A DNA stretch of 9,991 nt from Microscillaceae bacterium (GCA_003449595.1 DMHB01000287.1:1-9991); one strand, 5' to 3'. Numbered from the stretch's first letter, positions 1 to 7,022 are shown. Notes: a model not told the origin generated them from the letters alone. A program made the numbers and translations.

Positions 1-108
1 TGGACTGTCGGCGGGTCAATGCCTTCTGGTGAGGAAGTGTGCTGCCCTATGTTGCGCGGACTTTCCTCCACAAGGCGAGCCTTGCAGCGATAAGCCGACT
101 TACTTTCA
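1..108 (-). ncRNA. rnpB: RNase P RNA, bacterial type A, 5' part (cut by window edge)
   Basis: This is the catalytic RNA of RNase P, which trims the 5' leader from precursor tRNAs. Read on the minus strand, bases 69-58 give GGAGGAAAGUCC, the nearly invariant P4/CR-I segment of bacterial RNase P RNA. It is followed by the conserved AUAGGGCAG core at about 50-42. A P3-like hairpin (CAAGG, loop CUCG, CCUUG) sits at 84-71, just 5' of the conserved block as expected, and a short ACUUC...GAAG arm follows the core in the place of the P8 region. The order of elements matches type A RNAs of Bacteroidota as I remember them. The rest, including CR-V and the 3' strand of P4, lies outside the window, so the 3' end is missing because of the window edge, not decay. 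The exact 5' end is uncertain by about 5 bases. Confidence 0.88.
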
Positions 109-113
109 GTGCA

Positions 114-121
114 TAAAACTA
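114..121 (-). promoter_or_regulatory. Weak -7 box candidate for rnpB
   Basis: On the minus strand this reads TAGTTTTA, one base off the Bacteroidota -7 consensus TAnnTTTG. It is placed so that transcription would begin at about base 110, matching the inferred 5' end of the RNase P RNA. I found no TTG / TTTG -33 element at the usual distance of about 20 bases, so support rests on position and the single box. Confidence 0.3.
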
Positions 122-156
122 TAAAAGTTTAAGCTTTGTTACACTATTATTTACAA

Positions 157-201
157 CAAAACCTGTGTTATGCCTTTTTAGCAGCTTTTTGACAGGTTTT
201 G
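157..201. repeat. Perfect 10-bp inverted repeat between sppA and rnpB; possible sppA terminator
   Basis: CAAAACCTGT at 157-166 is matched exactly by ACAGGTTTTG at 192-201, with a 25-base A/T-rich loop. In the minus-strand transcript the hairpin would form 29 bases after the sppA stop codon, and its 3' arm ends in GGTTTTG followed by TTGTAAATAAT. It could therefore act as a loose intrinsic terminator for sppA, isolating it from rnpB. The long loop and the interrupted U-run make it weaker than the two clear terminators in this window. A dyad binding site for a regulator is the alternative. Confidence 0.5.
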
Positions 202-229
202 AAGGTGTATCAGAGAAATAGAACCATCA

Positions 230-1999
230 TCAATGGATGTTCAATTCATACGGCATACGAGCCTGTATGAAATCCATTTTTTGGAGGCGGTTCAGCAGTT
301 TGAAATAATTGTAATATTCGCCCAATTCTCTTTTCAAAGCAGTTTGGAATATACTGGCTTCCATACCACCTTTGATGCGCTCGAAGAAACTCTTGCTTTG
401 TGGCTGATAGCGCACACGGTAGTCGCCATCTTTGAGTTTGGCTTTTTGGGCTGCTAAGGCGATGGCATCTTCCAAGCCACCAAGTTGATCGACCAAGCCC
501 AATTCTTTGGCTTCGGCACCCGACCATACCCTGCCTTCGGCTATTTTTTTGAGGGCGGCCAGTTCCATCTTTCTGCCTTCGGCGGCTTTTGAGGTAAAGC
601 GCTCGTAACCTTCCTCTACAGAGGTTTGGATGATTTTTTTCTCAGCATCGCTGAATTTTCGGGTAGGGTAGCCCAAATCAGAAAATTTGCCGGTGTTGAC
701 GCGGTCGGTGGTTACACCAATTTTATTTTTCAAGAAGTCTTCTGCATTGAAAAGCAGGCCGAAAATACCAATAGAGCCGGTAATGGTGTTGGGATGTGCC
801 AAAATAGCATCGCAGCCCATCGCCAAATAGTAGCCCCCCGAGGCGGCCACATCAGACATAGAGGCAATCACAGGTTTTTCTTTTTTGGCCAAGATGACCT
901 CGCGCCACATCACATCCGAGGCCAAAGCGCTGCCTCCGGGCGAGTTGATACGGATAACAATGGCTTTCACATCTTTGTCTAAGCGGGCTTTGCGGATAAG
1001 TGCCGCGTATTTGTCGGAGCCGATTTCGTCGTCGTCGCCTTGGCCCGATACAATGTCGCCGGAGGCAATGATGACAGCAATTTTATTGGAAGAAGACGAT
1101 TTAGATTTGTCTTCTACTTTTTCGTATTCGCCTAAGCTTACAAAATTGATTTTGTCTTTTTCTTCCAGTTTAAGCTGTTTTTTGATGGCAGCTTCTACTT
1201 CATCATAATAAGCAATATCGGTAACGATGTTATATTTTTTGGCCGATTCAGCATTGCGCACCAGCATCGAGTCGGAAATATTGCGCAAAGTTTCTACCTC
1301 CATTCCACGGGTTTTGGCTACATTGGCCAAGTAAAAATCATAAATAGAGTTTAAGTATGAAACCGTTTGCTTACGGCTGGCATCGCTCATTTTGTCTAAG
1401 AAAAAAGGCTCTACGGCACTTTTAAACTCGCCTACACGGAAAATTTCGGGTTTGACTTCTATTTTTTCAAGTACACCTTTGATAAAAGTGCGCTCGGAGG
1501 TCAGTCCGTTCAGTTCTATCAAGCCGGTTGGGTAAATGAAAATGCGATCGGCAACCGAGGCTATGTAGTAGGCTTTCTCATCAAAAAATTCTCCATAAGC
1601 AAAAATAAACTTTTTCGATTTTTTGAAGTCCAACAAAGCATTGCGAAGCTCTTCCAAGGAAGCGAATCCTGCATTGATGGCTGATAAATCTAAATATATG
1701 CCTTGTATTTTGTCGTCGTTTTTGGCTTTTCTGATATTTTCTTTGAGCTCAACGAGGCCAATGCCCCCAGATGCTTCGAAAGGCAAGCCGGGGATGTCGA
1801 AGTCAAAGTCTTTTTGTGCTTTTTCGATGATGGGTTTACGCAATCTCAACATCAACACTGATTTGTCTTTTATTTTTTTGTCGCCGGGGCTAAGTAACCA
1901 AGCAAAAAACAGGACAAATAGCACCAATAAAACGATACCGGTCGAGGCGGCGAGAGCATACCAAAAAAAGCTCCCTAAACCGCTTAAGAATCTTCTCAT
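230..1999 (-). CDS. sppA: Signal peptide peptidase SppA, 67K type
   Basis: This inner-membrane serine protease with a Ser/Lys dyad belongs to the family that degrades signal peptides left after protein export. At 589 residues it has the usual length of the two-domain 67K form, and it is intact. Residues about 12-36 form one hydrophobic N-terminal membrane anchor. The N-terminal domain carries the catalytic lysine, K193, in GEFKSAVEPFF. The C-terminal domain carries the nucleophile, S387, in SDVAASGGYY, preceded by INSPGGSALAS (about 351-361) and followed by TGSIGIFG. Both match the known E. coli dyad positions by motif. The ATG at 1999 directly precedes the basic MRR and the anchor, so the start is well supported. 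The gene is divergent from folK, 68 bases apart, and I saw no clean TAnnTTTG promoter in that gap. Downstream on the same strand is rnpB. Confidence 0.96.
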   Translation of the reverse strand: MRRFLSGLGSFFWYALAASTGIVLLVLFVLFFAWLLSPGDKKIKDKSVLMLRLRKPIIEKAQKDFDFDIPGLPFEASGGIGLVELKENIRKAKNDDKIQGIYLDLSAINAGFASLEELRNALLDFKKSKKFIFAYGEFFDEKAYYIASVADRIFIYPTGLIELNGLTSERTFIKGVLEKIEVKPEIFRVGEFKSAVEPFFLDKMSDASRKQTVSYLNSIYDFYLANVAKTRGMEVETLRNISDSMLVRNAESAKKYNIVTDIAYYDEVEAAIKKQLKLEEKDKINFVSLGEYEKVEDKSKSSSSNKIAVIIASGDIVSGQGDDDEIGSDKYAALIRKARLDKDVKAIVIRINSPGGSALASDVMWREVILAKKEKPVIASMSDVAASGGYYLAMGCDAILAHPNTITGSIGIFGLLFNAEDFLKNKIGVTTDRVNTGKFSDLGYPTRKFSDAEKKIIQTSVEEGYERFTSKAAEGRKMELAALKKIAEGRVWSGAEAKELGLVDQLGGLEDAIALAAQKAKLKDGDYRVRYQPQSKSFFERIKGGMEASIFQTALKRELGEYYNYFKLLNRLQKMDFIQARMPYELNIH

Positions 2000-2067
2000 A
2001 ATGTGTTGTTTAATTTTGAAATACCTTGAATTGACTGCAAATTAGTGCGAATTTTAAATAAATTAAA

Positions 2068-2559
2068 ATGCTTTTCCAAACTTATCTGCTGCTTGGCTCG
2101 AACCAAGGCGACAGCCTTTCGCTTTTAGCGCAAGCAAGGACTTTACTTCATCATAAAGTCGGTGAAATACAACAAATTTCGGCTGTTTACCGCACCCAAG
2201 CTTGGGGCAAAACCAATCAGCCTGATTTTTATAACCAAGTGGTCAAACTACTTACGCCATTTAGCCCTTCGGCATTACTGCAAGGCGTATTGGCCATCGA
2301 GCAGCAGATGGGGCGCGTTCGAGCCGAAAAATGGGCCGCCCGCCTGATTGATATTGATATTTTGTATTTTGGAGAAGACATTGTTTCGGTATCGAATTTA
2401 GAAATTCCACACCCGCAAATTCCACATCGCAGATTTACGCTTGCACCCTTGGCCGAAATTGCGCCGGATTTCGTCCACCCAGTACTGCTGTTAAATCAAC
2501 AAACCTTGTTGGCGCAATGTTCCGACCCTTTGGCTGTCGAAGTAGTAACACAGGCTTAG
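2068..2559 (+). CDS. folK: 2-amino-4-hydroxy-6-hydroxymethyldihydropteridine pyrophosphokinase (HPPK)
   Basis: This cytoplasmic enzyme transfers pyrophosphate from ATP to 6-hydroxymethyl-7,8-dihydropterin, the step before dihydropteroate synthase in folate synthesis. The 163 residues match the normal single-domain length. Visible motifs in order are LLLGSNQGD (7-15), YRTQAWG (41-47), DFYNQVV (53-59), MGRVRAEKWAARLIDIDIL (81-99) and HPQIPHRRFTLAPLAEIAP in the C-terminal half. D95 and D97 fall exactly where the two Mg-binding aspartates sit in E. coli HPPK, and the R/K residues before them bind the ATP phosphates in that family. The ATG at 2068 is preceded by an A/T run without a Shine-Dalgarno motif. 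It is a stand-alone HPPK, not fused to FolB or FolP, and no other folate gene lies nearby. Confidence 0.96.
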   Translation: MLFQTYLLLGSNQGDSLSLLAQARTLLHHKVGEIQQISAVYRTQAWGKTNQPDFYNQVVKLLTPFSPSALLQGVLAIEQQMGRVRAEKWAARLIDIDILYFGEDIVSVSNLEIPHPQIPHRRFTLAPLAEIAPDFVHPVLLLNQQTLLAQCSDPLAVEVVTQA

Positions 2560-2569
2560 TAATGGTTGA

Positions 2570-2607
2570 TTGCATAAAAACAGAAAAAAAAGCGGTTTTT
2601 CTTGCAA
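2570..2607. repeat. A/T-rich bulged hairpin downstream of folK
   Basis: An outer TTGCA (2570-2574) pairs with TGCAA (2603-2607), and an inner AGAAAAA (2582-2588) pairs with TTTTTCT (2596-2602), leaving a 7-base loop (AAAGCGG) and a 7-base bulge on the left arm. It begins 11 bases after the folK stop. On the plus strand it is followed by A-runs, not a T-run, so it is not a standard intrinsic terminator for folK. It might stabilise the 3' end of the folK message or be chance in an A/T-rich gap. Confidence 0.35.
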
Positions 2608-2667
2608 AAATCAAAAAAAATGTAAAATTTTGGCTATGGTCTTACGCGCTATCAAACCCTCCTAATT

Positions 2668-3195
2668 ATGTCAAATCAAAAAGAAGATAAATCGTTTTTC
2701 GAGAAAATGATGCAAGCACAATCTCAGATGATGGAAAACTTCATTAGTACCGGCAAAAAACTACCCGATTTGTTTGGACAGCCCGATATGCTCAACAAAA
2801 CAGGGGCACTTTACCAAGAATGGTTTGAAAAACAAAAGGAAATCTTGCAAGGTGTTTTTCCACAAGCTGCGTTTCCCAATGTCGAACAACTGGGGGCTAT
2901 GCCTGAGTTTTTTAAACCGATGATGGATGCGATGAGTAAGTTAAGCGGCAATATGCTTGAAACAATGCGGGTTATGACTGAAAACTTTTCGAACAAAGCC
3001 GGCATTGATACCTATCAACAACAAAGCGAGCAAGTATTTGCTAACCTCAAAAAAGTATATGACGAATCGATGAGCAAAGTAAATAGTCCTATCGGTAAGA
3101 TGGGCTACAATCCTGTAGATTTTGCCAAAGAAATCAACGATAGATTGATTGATGGGGCAAAAAACTACCTCAAATGGTTTGAAAAGAAGAGCTAA
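2668..3195 (+). CDS. Phasin / PhaE-like helical protein, function unproven
   Basis: This is a 175-residue protein without signal peptide or membrane span, predicted by eye to be almost entirely amphipathic helix. It is rich in methionine (15 residues) and in Gln, Lys and Phe, with helix breaks around PDLFGQPD (33-40), FPQAAFPN (64-71) and NSPIGKMGYNP (139-149). Two similar blocks, YQEWFEKQ (49-56) and YLKWFEKK (167-174), lie near the ends of the two halves. The composition, length and FFKPMMDAMSKLS segment recall phasins and the PhaE subunit of class III polyhydroxyalkanoate synthases, which coat or help build storage granules. No PhaC gene is in view, so the assignment is by resemblance only. 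A structural helical protein with another role is equally possible. The gene is followed by a strong terminator, so it ends its transcript. The ATG at 2668 gives a polar start (MSNQKEDK); no other start competes. Confidence 0.85.
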   Translation: MSNQKEDKSFFEKMMQAQSQMMENFISTGKKLPDLFGQPDMLNKTGALYQEWFEKQKEILQGVFPQAAFPNVEQLGAMPEFFKPMMDAMSKLSGNMLETMRVMTENFSNKAGIDTYQQQSEQVFANLKKVYDESMSKVNSPIGKMGYNPVDFAKEINDRLIDGAKNYLKWFEKKS

Positions 3196-3222
3196 TTTTC
3201 CTATTGTTTCTAAGCACATCAT

Positions 3223-3265
3223 ACTCCATATCAGGCGATTCTGCTGGTGTGGAGTTTTATTTTTT
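3223..3265 (+). terminator. Rho-independent terminator after the phasin-like gene
   Basis: A 12-bp stem pairs 3223-3234 (ACTCCATATCAG) with 3244-3255 (CTGGTGTGGAGT), including two T-G wobbles, with a 9-base loop (GCGATTCTG). It is followed by TTTATTTTTT at 3256-3265. It starts 28 bases after the stop codon of the phasin-like gene. The structure points only to the plus strand, because no T-run follows on the other side. It ends just 14 bases before the aroQ ATG. Confidence 0.88.
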
Positions 3266-3279
3266 AGCAAACCCAACCT

Positions 3280-3726
3280 ATGAATATTTACCTTGTCAAT
3301 GGGCCTAACCTCAACTTACTGGGCAAACGTGAACCAGAAGTGTATGGCAGCCAAACATTCGAGGCTTACTTTTTGACGCTACAAAGTCGCTTTGAGGGTC
3401 AATGTACGCTGCACTATTTCCAATCGAACCACGAAGGGGCGTTGATTGACTACCTCCAACAGGTGGGCTTTGGAGAGGCACAAGGCATTGTGTTGAATGC
3501 CGGCGCTTATACCCACACTTCTATTGCCTTGGCTGATGCCATCCGCGCCATCACGACTCCGGTGGTCGAGGTGCATATTTCCAATATTTATGCCCGAGAA
3601 AGCTTTCGCCACCATAGTTACCTTACCGGTGTGTGCAAAGGGATTATAAGCGGCTTGGGACTGCAAGGCTATGCGTTGGCGGTAGCCTATCTGTTAGAGA
3701 ATATGGGCGAAAGTAAAGGACAATAA
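3280..3726 (+). CDS. aroQ: 3-dehydroquinate dehydratase, type II
   Basis: This enzyme converts 3-dehydroquinate to 3-dehydroshikimate by anti elimination, the third step of the shikimate pathway to aromatic amino acids and folate. The 148 residues match the small dodecameric type II family. Motifs in order are NGPNLNLLGKREPEVYG (7-23), with R17 and the catalytic base Y22; QSNHEGALID (48-57); NAGAYTHTSIALADA (73-87); and EVHISNIYARESFRHHS (97-113), holding the catalytic acid H99 and substrate-binding Arg106 / Arg110. GLGLQGYALA closes the fold. All active-site residues are present. The ATG at 3280 gives the typical MNIYLVNGPN start, preceded by CCCAACCT with no Shine-Dalgarno motif. It begins 14 bases after a terminator and its stop codon directly abuts the stop of the convergent glycosyltransferase gene. 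Confidence 0.97.
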   Translation: MNIYLVNGPNLNLLGKREPEVYGSQTFEAYFLTLQSRFEGQCTLHYFQSNHEGALIDYLQQVGFGEAQGIVLNAGAYTHTSIALADAIRAITTPVVEVHISNIYARESFRHHSYLTGVCKGIISGLGLQGYALAVAYLLENMGESKGQ

Positions 3727-4446
3727 CTACCTAAACAAATTATACCTAAAAATGCAATAAATGGCTCGAAATCCATCTTTCCAATTGATTTTCTTGCCTT
3801 CGGCGTATGTGCGGCCATAGTACGAAATGCCCACTTCATAAATGCGGATATCTTTCACGCGGGCAATTTTGGCAGTTACTTCCGGCTCGAAGCCAAAACG
3901 CTTTTCTTTGAGTGGAATGCTTTGAATGATTTCCCGCTTAAATAGCTTATAGCAGGTTTCCATATCGGTCAGGTTCAAGTCGGCAAAGAAATTGGACAAA
4001 AAAGTCAGAAACTTATTGCCTATGGTGTGCCAAAAGAACAAAATACGATGAGGGCGACCACCAATCAAGCGAGAACCATAAACCACGTCGGCAAATCCAT
4101 CTAAAATCGGCTTGAGCAACAGGTTATATTCTTGGGGGTCGTATTCCAAATCGGCATCTTGAATAATCACATAGTCGCCGGTGGCTTTGGCAATGCCGGT
4201 GTGGAGCGCTGCGCCTTTCCCTTGGTTTTTTTCGTGCTTATAATAGTTGATGGGCAGGTCGGGGTTGGCCTGTTGGTAAGCCATAATCGCTTCTTCGGTG
4301 TTGTCTTTCGAATAATCGTTGACAATGATCACTTCTTTGGCAATTCCTCCAATGAGTTGCACTGCTTTGACTTTATCCAAAATTAAATGGATAGTTTTGC
4401 CCTCGTTATAGGCCGGTATGACAATCGATAAGGTTTGTTGATTCAT
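3727..4446 (-). CDS. GT2 glycosyltransferase, dolichyl/undecaprenyl-phosphate mannose (or glucose) synthase type
   Basis: This is a family 2 (GT-A fold) glycosyltransferase that by family moves a sugar from a nucleotide donor to a polyprenyl phosphate on the cytoplasmic face of the membrane. The 239 residues carry LSIVIPAYNEGKT (6-18), VIIVNDYSKDNT (nucleotide site), the DxD-type motif in IIQDADLEYDP, VVYGSR, and LTDMETCYKLFKREI, which matches the D-E/T-x-CYK segment of DPM1-like enzymes. No C-terminal membrane helices are present, so it is the short soluble or peripheral form, like eukaryotic DPM1. Donor and acceptor cannot be read from sequence. I chose the ATG at 4446. A TTG at 4473 is in frame but lies inside the -7 promoter box. 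It converges on aroQ with zero intergenic bases and diverges from the outer-membrane gene starting at 4574. Confidence 0.92.
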   Translation of the reverse strand: MNQQTLSIVIPAYNEGKTIHLILDKVKAVQLIGGIAKEVIIVNDYSKDNTEEAIMAYQQANPDLPINYYKHEKNQGKGAALHTGIAKATGDYVIIQDADLEYDPQEYNLLLKPILDGFADVVYGSRLIGGRPHRILFFWHTIGNKFLTFLSNFFADLNLTDMETCYKLFKREIIQSIPLKEKRFGFEPEVTAKIARVKDIRIYEVGISYYGRTYAEGKKINWKDGFRAIYCIFRYNLFR

Positions 4447-4470
4447 AGTAAAAACCGAAAAATGCGAGCG

Positions 4471-4478
4471 CAAAGATA
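4471..4478 (-). promoter_or_regulatory. -7 promoter box for the GT2 gene
   Basis: The minus strand reads TATCTTTG, an exact match to the Bacteroidota -7 consensus TAnnTTTG. Transcription would start near 4464-4466, leaving a leader of about 20 bases before the ATG at 4446. The -33 element is poor: the nearest candidate is TTTC about 24 bases upstream. The match is stronger than any other box in this divergent gap. Confidence 0.55.
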
Positions 4479-4573
4479 AATAGCCTACTTTATTTTATTG
4501 GCGAAAGCCGTGCAACTTTGTGAACTTTTTTGTTGTCAAGGGTTTATTCAACGAATATATAAACAACTACATA

Positions 4574-7018
4574 ATGCAAAAATCCATCTACCTTCTATGT
4601 TTCATACTATTTTGGAGCAGCCTCCAAGTGCAAGCTGCTTGGATAAAAGGTAAAATTACTGATGCGCAAGGCGAAGGACTGCCTTTTGCAACCTTGCATA
4701 TTCTCAATACTACGCTGGGTACCACTTCCAACGAGCAAGGAAATTTCAACTATCAAATTCCAGCAGGAAGCTATACGTTGGTATTCCAATACATTGGCTA
4801 CAAAGCGGTTTACAAAGAGGTAACCATTGCCGAGAATCAAACCCTTACTTTTGACATTCAACTACAGCCCGAAGCTTTCCAGTTACAAGAAGTAGCGGTC
4901 AATGCAAGCGACGAAGACCCGGCTTATGCCATTATTCGCAATGCGATGGCCAAGCGCAAGCAATATTTAGAAGAAGTGGAAACCTACACCTGCCAAACCT
5001 ACCTCAAAGGTTTGAACCGGATGACCAAAGTGCCTAAAAAAGTGTTTGGCAATACGGTAACCATCGATACAGGAGTAGTCTATTTCTCCGAATCGGTATC
5101 AGCCCTTAGCTATCGAAAGCCGGATCAGTTCAAAGAAGTGATGACTTCGTCGAAGGTAAGCGGGCGTAGCCAGACTTTCAGCTTCAACCAAGCTTCTGAA
5201 ATGTATTTCAATCCCTACGAAAACCTGATGGCCACCAAAAATTTCACCGAAAGGGGGTTGATTTCGCCTATTGCTAACAACGCAATGACTTTTTACCGAT
5301 ATAAGTACAAAGGGATGATTGAAGAAAATGGGTTGTTAATCAACAAAATTGAGGTCATTCCGCGAGCTACCGAAAACCCTACACTATATGGTCATATTTA
5401 CATCATTGAAGACAGTTGGCGCATACACAGCACCGACTTGTATCTGGGCGCAGGGGTGGTCGATTTTGTGGATTCGGTAAGCATCCGCCAAGTTTTTGCG
5501 CCTGTGAAGGGTTCAGATGTTTGGATGCCGATTTCGCAAAAGTTCGATTTTACTTTCAAAGTATTTGGGTTTGAAGGTGTAGGTTATTTTGTGTGCATTT
5601 ATTCTGACTATAACCTAAGTCCTGAGTTTGCACGCCGCTATTTCAACAACGAGGTGTTGGCCATTCAAGCCGAGGCCAACAAAAAAGACTCTGTGTATTG
5701 GAACAGCGTGCGCCCGGTGCCTCTGACCATTGCCGAAATCAAAGATTATCGCGTCAAAGACAGCTTAGAGGTCATCAAAGAGAGCAAAGTTTACAAAGAC
5801 TCGGTTGACCGCAAGCGCAACAAACCTTCGTTTACCTCAGTATTTTCGCTGGGCTATACCTATCGTAATTCCTTCCGCAAATACAGGCTCAGTTTCGACC
5901 CCTTGGCCAACAGTGTGCTATATAACACCGTCGAAGGGTGGGCGGTCAATTTGAAAACAACCTTCCGGAAAGATTTACCCAACGAGCGTACTTTGTTTAT
6001 CGAGCCAGCCCTGCGGTATGGGTTCAGCAGCCAGATTTTTTATGGCAAATTGGGGGCTTCGTATGTGTACAACCCGCAGAAGTTCTCGCGCATTGGGGTC
6101 GAAGGGGGGCATTTCATAGAGCAACTCAACGACAATAACCCCATTTCGCCTTTTACCAACACACTTTATACCTTGCTGTTTCGTGAGAATTTTATGAAAC
6201 TCTACGAAAAGTCGTATGCCAAGGTAGATTTTCGCCACGAAATCACCAATGGCTTGATGTTGACTACCAACGTGAGTTTTGCTCAGCGCAATCCGCTATT
6301 CAACCGAACCAACCTCAGCGACACGTATTATGTCTATGGCGGCACCCGCGAGTTTACACCCAATGCCCCCGACAATTTAGAACTGCCCAACACCAATTTT
6401 GCAGCACACCAAGCGCTTCAATTCGAACTACAACTCCGCATTCGTTTCAAGCAAGAGTACATTACCTATCCTGAAGAAAAATTTATTTTGTCTTCCAAAT
6501 TCCCTACCATTTACCTCAACTACTCCAAAGGGTTGCCTTGGCTAAACAGTAGCGTCGATTTCGATTTGGTAACCGCTGTCATTTCCGATGAGTTACCAAT
6601 GGGCTTGGCCGGTACCAGCTCGTGGGCCATAGGCGCGGGCACTTTCCTGAATACGAACCAGATGTTTTTTATGGATTACTACCATTTCTTAGGAAATCAA
6701 ACCCTGTTACAACCCCAAGGATTAGGCCGATTTTTCTTGTTAGATTATTACACCTATAGCACCAACAAGGCTTACCTGCGTGCACATTGGACGCACCACT
6801 TCAACGGGGCTATTTTGAGTTTCATTCCGCTCATCAAGAAGTTAAAATTGCAAGAAGTGCTGAGTGCCAACTATTTATATACCGAAAAACGTGGCCATTA
6901 TGCCGAGTTTGGCGTTGGGTTAGAACACATCTTCAAGTTTTTCAGGGTTGACTATGTGTTTAGCTTGACCGAGCAAGGCAACATCGCCGAAGGTATACGT
7001 TTCGGAATCGGATTTTAG
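4574..7018 (+). CDS. Outer-membrane protein: carboxypeptidase-regulatory-like domain plus DUF5686-type barrel
   Basis: This is a large exported protein of unknown function, widespread in Bacteroidota. With the ATG at 4574 it has 814 residues. Residues 1-21 form a clear signal peptide (hydrophobic IYLLCFILFW, then LQVQA, cleavage before AW). Residues about 23-98 form a beta-sandwich of the carboxypeptidase D regulatory-like type, also found at the N-terminus of SusC/TonB receptors (GKITDAQGEGLPFATL, then TSNEQGNFNY and YTLVFQYIGYKAV). From about 109 on it resembles DUF5686 proteins: a helical SDEDPAYAIIRNAMAKRKQYL segment, then many alternating polar/aromatic strands to a terminal GIRFGIGF, ending in Phe as outer-membrane barrels do. 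There is no TonB box or plug, so it is not a typical receptor. An in-frame GTG at 4520 would add 18 residues before the signal peptide and was rejected. The only plus-strand -7 candidate seen is CAACTTTG at 4513-4520, one mismatch from consensus. Confidence 0.9.
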   Translation: MQKSIYLLCFILFWSSLQVQAAWIKGKITDAQGEGLPFATLHILNTTLGTTSNEQGNFNYQIPAGSYTLVFQYIGYKAVYKEVTIAENQTLTFDIQLQPEAFQLQEVAVNASDEDPAYAIIRNAMAKRKQYLEEVETYTCQTYLKGLNRMTKVPKKVFGNTVTIDTGVVYFSESVSALSYRKPDQFKEVMTSSKVSGRSQTFSFNQASEMYFNPYENLMATKNFTERGLISPIANNAMTFYRYKYKGMIEENGLLINKIEVIPRATENPTLYGHIYIIEDSWRIHSTDLYLGAGVVDFVDSVSIRQVFAPVKGSDVWMPISQKFDFTFKVFGFEGVGYFVCIYSDYNLSPEFARRYFNNEVLAIQAEANKKDSVYWNSVRPVPLTIAEIKDYRVKDSLEVIKESKVYKDSVDRKRNKPSFTSVFSLGYTYRNSFRKYRLSFDPLANSVLYNTVEGWAVNLKTTFRKDLPNERTLFIEPALRYGFSSQIFYGKLGASYVYNPQKFSRIGVEGGHFIEQLNDNNPISPFTNTLYTLLFRENFMKLYEKSYAKVDFRHEITNGLMLTTNVSFAQRNPLFNRTNLSDTYYVYGGTREFTPNAPDNLELPNTNFAAHQALQFELQLRIRFKQEYITYPEEKFILSSKFPTIYLNYSKGLPWLNSSVDFDLVTAVISDELPMGLAGTSSWAIGAGTFLNTNQMFFMDYYHFLGNQTLLQPQGLGRFFLLDYYTYSTNKAYLRAHWTHHFNGAILSFIPLIKKLKLQEVLSANYLYTEKRGHYAEFGVGLEHIFKFFRVDYVFSLTEQGNIAEGIRFGIGF

Positions 7019-7022
7019 CCCA

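Noticed and set aside
1623..2045. Plus-strand open frame of 140 codons
   Set aside because: It is antisense to the sppA 5' end and has low-complexity Ser/Leu/Lys composition expected of a mirror frame.
2582..2602. Intrinsic terminator for folK
   Set aside because: The stem is almost only A-T pairs and is followed by A-runs rather than T-runs on the plus strand.
2941..3276. Minus-strand open frame of 111 codons
   Set aside because: It overlaps the phasin-like gene and runs through the plus-strand terminator; no signal for expression was seen.
4520..4573. GTG extension of the outer-membrane protein by 18 codons
   Set aside because: It would bury the signal peptide behind a charged extension; the ATG at 4574 gives a standard signal peptide.
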